From Candidatus Cloacimonadota bacterium (lineage in GTDB: Bacteria; Cloacimonadota; Cloacimonadia; Cloacimonadales; TCS61): a stretch of 10,044 nt of DNA. Both the position numbers and the translations under genes were made by a program. The DNA lies in contig JAQICU010000385.1 of the NCBI GenBank assembly GCA_027858325.1, forward strand, positions 1 to 10,044. Reading direction: 5' to 3'. The notes under the pieces are model-generated. The model was not told the origin of the DNA, did not search any database, and saw only the letters and a list, made by a program, of their open reading frames with translations. Below are positions 1-5,856 of the stretch, piece after piece (position 1 is the stretch's first letter; each line of letters starts with the position of its first letter).

Positions 1-1111
1 TTGCTGTATGAACACCAATGGATTCAGATAATGAAGTAATTTTTTCTGTATTAAAATCTGTTAATAAATCATTCCTCCAAAAATGTGGAGGAATTAAAGC
101 TTCACTAGCAAATTTATCTGCTTCATGTTCCAAATTATCTAACTTATCAAAGTATTGAAGATCATCTACAAAATTATCATAATCTTCAAAAGTTAGATGT
201 AACTGTAGATGTCCGATTTCATGAAGTAAGGTAAACCAGAAATTATCCAATCTATCATAACGTAGAGTCATTATTATTACTGGGTTTTCAGATTTATTCC
301 AAAAGACAGATCCATCAATATGTGTGTGTTTCAATTTAGGTTCAATAATTAAATGGATACCATAACTTTTTAAAAAATTCTGTGCAAGTTTAGAACCATT
401 TTCCTTTCTACTTAAACTTAATAAATCTTTAATAAATTTTTCATTGATTAAGTTTGCTTTAAATTTAGTACTCAAGGGTTTCGTAACTGCCTTTGCCAAT
501 GCTTTTGCATGCCAAACAAGAAGAGCATATGGGTCTGCTTCAGAGCCACTTCTGATATGTTGTCTATTCAAAGGTATCATTTCAAGATAGGGTTTTGAAA
601 GCTCAAGTAATGGGCGCACTAATTCTTCTGCTAAAACTTTTGCTTTATACTTTGTATCTTCAAAATCAGGGAAATAATTTTTATTATACATTTCAATTAT
701 TGGAAATTTATTCCAATCAATATCCTTAAAATTAGTTGGTATTGTTTTACCCTCTTCACCTAGTAGAATTTCAGCAGGTATATTTAAATGTTTATTTAGT
801 GCACGAATCATCTTTAAAGTTAGAGGTCTTTTTCGGTTTAGAACTTCTGATACTTTGCTGGAACTACCGATATAAGACGCTAGCTCTTTTTGAGTTATAT
901 TCTGATGTTCCATTCGAAATTTTATTGCTTCAATTGGGTCAGGAAAATCAATTGGATAATGTTCATCCTCATATTTCTCGATAAGAAGAGTAAGCAGTTC
1001 AAGTTTATCGCCTTTGTTAGATCCAGGCTCAGGATCAAGATTGATTAAAGATTCAGCAATATTAAGATACTCTTCATATTGCTCTTCATTTTTGATTAAT
1101 TTGAACATCAT
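1..1111 (-). CDS. higA: HigA-type antitoxin fused to ImmA/IrrE-family zinc metallopeptidase domain (partial, C-terminus off the left edge)
   Basis: My reverse-strand translation gives 370 codons without a stop up to the window edge. Residues ~57-118 form a HigA/Xre-like helix-turn-helix (core ITQKELASYIGSSSKVSEVL, residues 72-91). A linker follows, then an ImmA/IrrE-type domain (~245-370) with the zinc motif HEIGH at 297-301 and a downstream EHEADKFASEALIP stretch (~328-341) that should supply the third ligand. The start is the ATG at 1111-1109; it overlaps the higB stop as ATGA and has AAGGAGAG just upstream. A second ATG follows at once but does not overlap the same way. In the family the HTH part represses the operon and neutralises the toxin; the role of the peptidase-like domain is not settled, though ImmA-type domains cleave regulators in other systems. 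The gene is the second of a toxin-first pair, the usual HigBA order. The zinc-binding residues are intact, so the domain may be active; that is inference. Confidence 0.9.
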   Translation of the reverse strand, partial: MMFKLIKNEEQYEEYLNIAESLINLDPEPGSNKGDKLELLTLLIEKYEDEHYPIDFPDPIEAIKFRMEHQNITQKELASYIGSSSKVSEVLNRKRPLTLKMIRALNKHLNIPAEILLGEEGKTIPTNFKDIDWNKFPIIEMYNKNYFPDFEDTKYKAKVLAEELVRPLLELSKPYLEMIPLNRQHIRSGSEADPYALLVWHAKALAKAVTKPLSTKFKANLINEKFIKDLLSLSRKENGSKLAQNFLKSYGIHLIIEPKLKHTHIDGSVFWNKSENPVIIMTLRYDRLDNFWFTLLHEIGHLQLHLTFEDYDNFVDDLQYFDKLDNLEHEADKFASEALIPPHFWRNDLLTDFNTEKITSLSESIGVHTA

Positions 1112-1401
1112 TTTCTCTCCTTATTTCTTCTATCATATTCTTTGTGAGTGCCAAACCAAATCACATAAACTCTTTGCATAGTACAATATACTTTCACTTC
1201 CAATCTATACTGATTACCCTTTATATCAAAAATCACAGTTTGTTTTTGAATAAGATCTGCAGAATTTGAAAATTTCTTTACGTCACCGAAATGATTCCAC
1301 TTTTCATTATTTACAAATCCATACCAAGCATCAAGTTGACCTTTTGCATCTGGATATTTAATCCCGTATTCAACTAATCTTTTTCTGGCAATCACACGCA
1401 T
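1108..1401 (-). CDS. higB: HigB-type mRNA interferase toxin
   Basis: This 97-residue protein matches the HigB toxin family (PF09907) along its length: an N-terminal MRVIARKRL strand/helix start, the YPDAKGQLDAWY helix, the central VIFDIKGNQYRLEVKV core (residues 56-71, including Y65 and R66) and a C-terminal FGTHKEYD motif (83-90). HigB toxins have a RelE-like fold and cleave mRNA, usually on translating ribosomes, slowing growth when the antitoxin is lost. The length is normal for the family and no key segment is missing. The TGA stop overlaps the ATG of the next gene, so toxin and antitoxin are probably translationally coupled. The start at 1401 has only a weak ribosome binding site (AAAG close to the ATG), which would fit low toxin synthesis. 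A perfect palindrome lies 50-76 bp upstream and is the likely autoregulatory site. Confidence 0.92.
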   Translation of the reverse strand: MRVIARKRLVEYGIKYPDAKGQLDAWYGFVNNEKWNHFGDVKKFSNSADLIQKQTVIFDIKGNQYRLEVKVYCTMQRVYVIWFGTHKEYDRRNKERK

Positions 1402-1450
1402 TTCTTTAACTCACAGAGATAAATTAATTTGAATTGATTTAAAGTCAAGT

Positions 1451-1477
1451 AGAAAGTTCCCAATTTGGGAACTTTCT
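1451..1477. promoter_or_regulatory. Perfect 13-bp palindrome upstream of higBA, probable HigA operator
   Basis: The arms AGAAAGTTCCCAA (1451-1463) and TTGGGAACTTTCT (1465-1477) are exact reverse complements separated by one T. The site lies 50 bp upstream of the higB start, and a -35-like TTGACT (minus strand, 1448-1443) follows 2 bp further along towards higB; no convincing -10 was found behind it. HigA antitoxins bind such palindromes in their own promoters. It also sits 10 bp beyond the stop of the phosphodiesterase gene, but on that strand no T-run follows the stem, so a Rho-independent terminator is less likely. Calling it the operator is inference from position and symmetry. Confidence 0.6.
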
Positions 1478-1487
1478 TAATAAATTA

Positions 1488-2720
1488 TCATTTCACCAAT
1501 ATTTCTTCCAGAACTTCCAGGCGACCTTCAGGTGCATCGGGAGCATCTGCATAAGGTTTTATTCCCAGTAACTCACAAATTAATGGATAAACATGGATGT
1601 TTTCAAATGTTCCAATTTTATAATTAGATTTTATTTGAGGTCCCATTGCATAAAATATTCCATGCATATTTTTTACTGCCGGGTCATAACCATGTGTGCC
1701 GTTAGATCTGTATTCCTCTGCTTTGGTTAATATCAACCAGCCTTCATCAGCAACTAACACAAAATCACCGGTATTTCTATTAACAAAATGATATCTTTCC
1801 GGAACTTCATCACGTTTGTATGCTGTAAGGTGTTCAACATTCTTTAATCGCTTATCCATTTGGTCGATCAAAGTATTATTCTTTTCTTTTAAATGGACTT
1901 GCATAACAGGTCCACCACCATAAGTAGAGAATGCATCCATATTGGAAACAAGATCATCCAAATAGATAATTCTATCCTGACTGATAGTTGTCATTCCATG
2001 ATCGCTGACCAGAACCAGATTGATCTCATCGGCAATATCCAGTTTATTAATTCCCACCAAAATGTATCCCAAAATGTCATCCATATATTCTATAGTTGGG
2101 ATGAGATCGGGATTTTCGGGACCATATTTATGACCGTCAGAATCCGGTTCATCAAAATACAACATCACTAGATGCGGTCGTTTTTCCTCGGGTAACTTAA
2201 GCCATGTCATCACAGAATCTACACGAGCTATATATGGAAAGTCATGATCGTAAGCTTTTACAATTGAAGGTAAATATCCTTTAATTGGAGCTTCCGAACC
2301 AACCCAAAAATAGGAAGCGCTCTTAACATTTTGACGTTCTGCTGTAACCCAGAGAGGTTCTGCTTTATACCATTTTTCATCTCGAACTTTAGATTTATCA
2401 TCAATTTGGTAAACTTCCCTAAATTGATTATCATAAAATTTATTAGCAGTTATCATGTTGGTTGCTGCATAAGCTCCGGTTGCCAATGCATAATGATTAG
2501 GGAACGTTTTAGATGGAAAAACAGGTTGTATCGATTCTGCCTTTACGCCGTTATCTCTTAATAAATCAAGATTTGGTGTTTCTGTTTTTGTGTCATAATC
2601 GAATCGGAAACCATCAAATGAAACCATGAGTACATAAGGTTCGTTAGCAAATAAACAGATGGAAAATGTGATCAATAACCAGATAAATATCAAACGCTTT
2701 AATGTGTTTTCAGAATTCAT
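1488..2720 (-). CDS. Secreted ectonucleotide pyrophosphatase/phosphodiesterase (ENPP) family protein, alkaline phosphatase superfamily
   Basis: The 410-residue protein starts with a signal peptide (residues 1-25, hydrophobic LIFIWLLITFSICLFA, likely cut after A25), so it should act in the periplasm or outside. All landmarks of type I phosphodiesterase/nucleotide pyrophosphatase (PF01663) are present: SFDGFR with metal ligand D36; PSKTFPNHY with nucleophile T72; NKFYD with N93, expected to contact the phosphate; DEPDSDGHKYGP with D193 and H197; VSDHGM with D240 and H241; and GTHGYDP with H343. These six ligands build the two-zinc centre that hydrolyses phosphodiester or pyrophosphate bonds in nucleotides or phospholipid head groups. 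The exact substrate cannot be read from the sequence. The length is normal for bacterial members. The start has AAGGTG 8 bp upstream. Spacing to the upstream peptidase gene is 176 bp and includes a palindromic repeat, so shared transcription is possible but not assured. Confidence 0.93.
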   Translation of the reverse strand: MNSENTLKRLIFIWLLITFSICLFANEPYVLMVSFDGFRFDYDTKTETPNLDLLRDNGVKAESIQPVFPSKTFPNHYALATGAYAATNMITANKFYDNQFREVYQIDDKSKVRDEKWYKAEPLWVTAERQNVKSASYFWVGSEAPIKGYLPSIVKAYDHDFPYIARVDSVMTWLKLPEEKRPHLVMLYFDEPDSDGHKYGPENPDLIPTIEYMDDILGYILVGINKLDIADEINLVLVSDHGMTTISQDRIIYLDDLVSNMDAFSTYGGGPVMQVHLKEKNNTLIDQMDKRLKNVEHLTAYKRDEVPERYHFVNRNTGDFVLVADEGWLILTKAEEYRSNGTHGYDPAVKNMHGIFYAMGPQIKSNYKIGTFENIHVYPLICELLGIKPYADAPDAPEGRLEVLEEILVK

Positions 2721-2770
2721 ATAAACACCTTAACCAATTATTTAATTTGGATTTTGTCTAATGAAGATGT

Positions 2771-2874
2771 TTTGTCATCCTGACGGATCTTACACGTTTT
2801 TCTTTGGAAGGATCTCCGCTCGTAATGAGATTCTTCGTGAGAAGTTTCTTCGAAGATTACCTCAGAAAGACAAA
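2771..2874. repeat. Dispersed palindromic intergenic repeat, copy 1 (GTCATCCTGA type)
   Basis: The element starts with TTTGTCATCCTGAC (2771-2784) and ends with CTCAGAAAGACAAA (2861-2874); the reverse complement of the end matches the start at 11 of 14 positions. Inside are GGAAGGATCTC, GAGATTCTTCG and the 8-bp palindrome CTTCGAAG (2848-2855). The opening GTTTTGTCATCCTGA is almost identical to the start of the second copy at 4800. The pattern resembles the GTCATTCTGAGCGAAGCGAAGAATCT-type non-coding repeats common in AT-rich environmental bacterial genomes. It lies just beyond the stop of the M3 peptidase gene. I see no ORF or transposase in it. Confidence 0.65.
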
Positions 2875-2896
2875 CATTCTTGTTGTCCACTCCATT

Positions 2897-4618
2897 TTAA
2901 TTAATTGCTGCTAGTTCTTCCTTAACAAAATCAACCAGTTCTTTCACATATTTGGCAGAAAAATCAAATTTGATACCTGCAGTCTCGTATAGTTTATCAA
3001 CCGGAACTGTATAACCAAGTTTGAGAAAACCTTCATATTTTTCCAGTGCTTTTTCTTTTCCGAATTTCTTGTAATTCCGGTAAACTGAAAGTGCTCCGAG
3101 TTGGCTCATTCCGTATTCAATATAATAGAATGGAACTTCGAAAATATGAAGTTGGAAAAGCCAGAGTAGCTTCTTGAATTTCTCCACATCTGTCCAGTCT
3201 ATACCTGTATCATATCTTTTTAAAAGAGTAAGGAAATATTCTTCCCGTTCTTCCATTTTATGTTGTGGATTTAAATATATCCAGTGTTGGAAAGCATCGA
3301 CGATCATGCACCAGGGCAGGAAGCCAAGTGCTCCTTTAAACTGGTCGCGTTTAGCCTTTTTCAGATCGTTTGCATCACTATAATATTTATCCCAATGATC
3401 CATAGAAAGGAATTCCATTGTCATTGATGCAAGTTCTGCAACTTCGCTGGGTGTTCCTTTATAAGGATCAAGTTTGATATTTTTCATTGCAAAAGTATGC
3501 ATTGCGTGTCCGGCTTCATGAAGCAAGGTTACGACATTTCTGTGTAATCCCACCGCATTCATAAAAATAAAAGGAGCACCGGTTTCTTGCAGTGGATAAT
3601 TATAACCACCGGGCGCTTTACCTTTCCTATTTTCCAGATCCAGGAATTCAGAATTTTTCATCATGTTCAGTCTTTCACCAAATTCCGGTTTAATAGTATG
3701 TAAAATATCAATTCCTTTATCTATGAATTCATCAATTTCTTTAAATGGTTTTAGAACTTTTCCATCCAGATCTACAGACGTATCCCATGGTTTTACAGAA
3801 TCAATTTTCAGGATATTTTTTCGTTCCTCGGTAAAACCCTTTAAAAATGGAACAACCTCTTTTTCCACAGCATCATGAAATGCTACTATGTCTTGTGGTG
3901 TGTATGAAAAACGCCCCTTTGCCTGATGCATATAATCACGGTAGTTATCGAATCCGGCATTCTTTGCCTGCTGAATTCTGAGTTCTTTCATTTCATCAAA
4001 AAGTTTGTTGAATTCTTCGCGTTTTTCCATCATCTTTTCCATTCGCAAACTCCAAACTTCTCGGCGTACTTCTCTATTTTGATCTTTTAAAAATGGGGCA
4101 AGCTGGGACAGTGTTTTCTCCTCGCCTTTGTAAGTTACAGTAAGTTTTGAGAAAATAGAACCATACTTATTAGCAAGTTCCTGTTCCTTAACCTGAAGTG
4201 GAATATTCTCTTCACGATATAGTTCAATATCATTTGCAATAATCATATTCAAGTGTGCATATTGTTCTTTATCCAGATCTTTGCGATAAGGGCTGTCATA
4301 GAATTTCTGATTAAATTTAAAATCGTAAGGTTTGGTTTTAGCAATAACTCCTGCATAGAATTCGTTGAATTTATTGGAATACTCATCATTATCAGCAAAA
4401 CGGGTCATAGTAATATATCGCCAAGCCATTTCTTCAGATAGTATATCGGAAAGTTCACCAACTTTTTCCATGAAACCTATAAGCTCATAGGGAGAAGTTA
4501 TCTCTTCTTCTTCCAATTTTTTCATTTCGATCTCTACATTTTCCCATTTTGTTACAACGAGGCTCTCTGAAAAATATCTTCTCGGTTTCTTAACTATTTT
4601 TTTGTCAGTGAAATTCAT
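2897..4618 (-). CDS. M3B-family zinc oligoendopeptidase (PepF-like, TIGR02289 type)
   Basis: This 573-residue protein has no signal peptide and should work in the cytosol, hydrolysing oligopeptides during peptide turnover. The M3 zinc motif HEAGH is at residues 367-371 (H367, H371 ligands; E368 catalytic). The third ligand is most likely E395 in PSEVAELASMTMEFLS. Other family landmarks are the N-terminal RRYFSESLVVTKWENVE (14-30), GKAPGGYNYPLQETGAPFIFMNA (333-355) and the C-terminal Tyr-rich substrate-binding segment FEVPFYYIEYGMSQLGAL (493-510). The whole protein resembles the M3 subgroup annotated as 'oligoendopeptidase, M3 family' (TIGR02289) more than classical Lactococcus PepF, so I give no gene symbol. 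AAGGAGA lies 7 bp upstream of the ATG. It reads divergently from glyQ. No missing residue or frameshift was seen. Confidence 0.95.
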   Translation of the reverse strand: MNFTDKKIVKKPRRYFSESLVVTKWENVEIEMKKLEEEEITSPYELIGFMEKVGELSDILSEEMAWRYITMTRFADNDEYSNKFNEFYAGVIAKTKPYDFKFNQKFYDSPYRKDLDKEQYAHLNMIIANDIELYREENIPLQVKEQELANKYGSIFSKLTVTYKGEEKTLSQLAPFLKDQNREVRREVWSLRMEKMMEKREEFNKLFDEMKELRIQQAKNAGFDNYRDYMHQAKGRFSYTPQDIVAFHDAVEKEVVPFLKGFTEERKNILKIDSVKPWDTSVDLDGKVLKPFKEIDEFIDKGIDILHTIKPEFGERLNMMKNSEFLDLENRKGKAPGGYNYPLQETGAPFIFMNAVGLHRNVVTLLHEAGHAMHTFAMKNIKLDPYKGTPSEVAELASMTMEFLSMDHWDKYYSDANDLKKAKRDQFKGALGFLPWCMIVDAFQHWIYLNPQHKMEEREEYFLTLLKRYDTGIDWTDVEKFKKLLWLFQLHIFEVPFYYIEYGMSQLGALSVYRNYKKFGKEKALEKYEGFLKLGYTVPVDKLYETAGIKFDFSAKYVKELVDFVKEELAAIN

Positions 4619-4695
4619 ATTAATCTCCTTAAGTATATTATTTTTTAATTGCTCCGATGATTTTTAGGAAGTTAAATCTGACAAGTTTTTCTTAC

Positions 4696-4723
4696 ATTAT
4701 CATTCAATAAACAAGGAATACAA
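4696..4723 (-). promoter_or_regulatory. Possible sigma70-like promoter for the M3 peptidase gene
   Basis: On the minus strand TTGTAT (4723-4718) and GATAAT (4701-4696, 5 of 6 matches to TATAAT) are 16 bp apart and about 78 bp upstream of the peptidase start. The -35 match is weak (TTG only) and AT-rich DNA gives such matches by chance, so this is tentative. Confidence 0.25.
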
Positions 4724-4799
4724 GAAAAATCAACTTGACGATTATAAGAGAAACAAAAGGTTATAATCAATCTAAAAGTTCTGCAGAATAGAGTGTTTT

Positions 4800-4904
4800 T
4801 GTCATCCTGAGTTTGACTTTAGTCAAGTATCGAAGGATAGTGAAGTGTGATTATGTTGTTCACTTCCCCGAATTATCGGGGCTTCACTCCTACTCAGTGT
4901 GACA
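4800..4904. repeat. Dispersed palindromic intergenic repeat, copy 2 (GTCATCCTGA type)
   Basis: The ends are TGTCATCCTGAGTT (4800-4813) and TACTCAGTGTGACA (4891-4904); the reverse complement of one matches the other at 12 of 14 positions. Nested inverted repeats fill the interior: TTGACT/AGTCAA (4813-4826), AGTGAAG/CTTCACT (4839-4845 with 4882-4888), GAAGTG/CACTTC (4842-4847 with 4861-4866) and CCCCGA/TCGGGG (4866-4871 with 4876-4881, loop ATTA). Several of these compete, so the element could switch between folds. It shares the opening 16 bases almost exactly, and an internal GAAGGAT, with the copy at 2771. No coding capacity is seen. Confidence 0.7.
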
Positions 4905-4990
4905 GATAATTGTTGGGTGGGGGATCATACTAAAAGACTCTTATCCTCGCAATGATAATACTTAATTAAGCAGATCTTTAATTTTATAAT

Positions 4991-4995
4991 TGGAG
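4991..4995 (+). promoter_or_regulatory. Ribosome binding site that sets the glyQ start at GTG 5001
   Basis: TGGAG at 4991-4995 is the only Shine-Dalgarno sequence in front of glyQ. It leaves a 5-bp gap to the GTG at 5001. The in-frame GTG at 4995 overlaps this site and so cannot be the one it serves. The ATG at 4999 is out of frame. Confidence 0.65.
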
Positions 4996-5000
4996 TGAAT

Positions 5001-5846
5001 GTGAATTTTCAGGATATTATTTTAAAATTGCAGCATTTCTGGGCAGATAACGGATGTAATATTCTTCAGCCTTATGATATGGAAATGGGAGCAGGAACTT
5101 TCCATCCAGCGACTTTTTTTGGTGCTTTAGGAAAGAGACCAACATCAATAGCATATGCTCAACCCTGCCGCAGACCCAAAGACGGACGTTATGGTGAAAA
5201 TCCAAATCGTTACCAGCATTATTATCAATTTCAAGTAATAATTAAACCTTCACCAGACGATATTCAAATTCTTTATTTAAAAAGTTTGCAAGCTATTGGA
5301 ATAGAAACCGAGAAACATGATATTCGCTTTGTGGAAGATGATTGGGAATCACCTACTCTTGGAGCTTGGGGTCTGGGCTGGGAAGTCTGGTTAGACGGTA
5401 TGGAAATTTCCCAATTTACATATTTTCAGCAGGTAGGCGGTATCGAAGTTTTCCCTATCAGTGTAGAGCTGACTTACGGATTAGAACGCTTGGCTATGTA
5501 CATTCAGGAAGTAGATGATTTTAAAGAATTGCAATGGAACGACACAACAAAATATAGTGAGTTATTCTTAGATAAAGAGGTAGAATTTTCTAATTTTAAT
5601 TTTAAACTTACAGATGTGAAATCACTATTTACAGCTTTCAAGGATTATGAAAAACAAGTAGGAAATCTTATTGAAAATAAACTGGTCTATCCCGCTTATG
5701 ATTATCTACTTAAATGTTCTCACACGTTCAATTTGCTTGATGCCCGAGGTGTGATCAGTGTTACGGAAAGGGCTGCTTATATCGGCAAGATCCGCACTAT
5801 GGCAAAAGAATGTGCTTTGCTTTATATTGAGAAATACAGTAAATAG
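5001..5846 (+). CDS. glyQ: Glycyl-tRNA synthetase alpha subunit
   Basis: This is the class II catalytic alpha subunit of the bacterial alpha2beta2 glycyl-tRNA synthetase, which activates glycine and, with the beta subunit, charges tRNA-Gly in the cytosol. I place the start at GTG 5001: it gives MNFQDIILKLQHFWADNGC, the usual GlyQ N-terminus, and fits the TGGAG ribosome binding site. An in-frame GTG at 4995 would add only two residues. From 5001 the protein has 281 residues, normal for the family. Visible signatures are LQPYDMEMGAGTFHPATFF (22-40), the motif-2 region QPCRRPKDGRYGENPNRYQH (54-73), WEVWLDGMEISQFTYFQQVGG (127-147) and motif 3 ELTYGLERLAMY (156-167). The C-terminal helical part ends with DARGVISVTERAAYIGKIR. 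The partner glyS does not follow; a pair of ABC exporter genes begins 10 bp after the stop, probably in the same transcript. Confidence 0.97.
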   Translation: MNFQDIILKLQHFWADNGCNILQPYDMEMGAGTFHPATFFGALGKRPTSIAYAQPCRRPKDGRYGENPNRYQHYYQFQVIIKPSPDDIQILYLKSLQAIGIETEKHDIRFVEDDWESPTLGAWGLGWEVWLDGMEISQFTYFQQVGGIEVFPISVELTYGLERLAMYIQEVDDFKELQWNDTTKYSELFLDKEVEFSNFNFKLTDVKSLFTAFKDYEKQVGNLIENKLVYPAYDYLLKCSHTFNLLDARGVISVTERAAYIGKIRTMAKECALLYIEKYSK

Positions 5847-5856
5847 CTAGAGCCAT

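Larger units (their letters stand above)
4619..4994. other. Divergent intergenic region between the M3 peptidase gene and glyQ
   Basis: This is the only long stretch without a gene. It must hold promoters for both directions. It contains a palindromic repeat in its right half (4800-4904), one weak leftward promoter candidate (4696-4723) and, on the plus strand, an isolated TATAAT at 4762-4767 with no well-spaced -35. I see no T-box, riboswitch, tRNA or small ORF with a ribosome binding site in it. Confidence 0.6.

Noticed and set aside
1451..1477. The perfect palindrome as a Rho-independent terminator of the phosphodiesterase gene
   Set aside because: On the minus strand the stem is followed by ACTTGACTTTAAATC, not a T-run, and the 1-base centre is a poor loop. 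An operator fits better.
2641..2720. Lipoprotein signal in the phosphodiesterase (Cys22)
   Set aside because: The residues before Cys22 are F-S-I, not a lipobox, and a normal signal peptidase I site follows after A25.
4735..4767. TTGACG...TATAAT on the plus strand as a glyQ promoter
   Set aside because: The spacing is 21 bp, too long for a sigma70 promoter, and the pair lies about 230 bp upstream of glyQ, before the repeat element.
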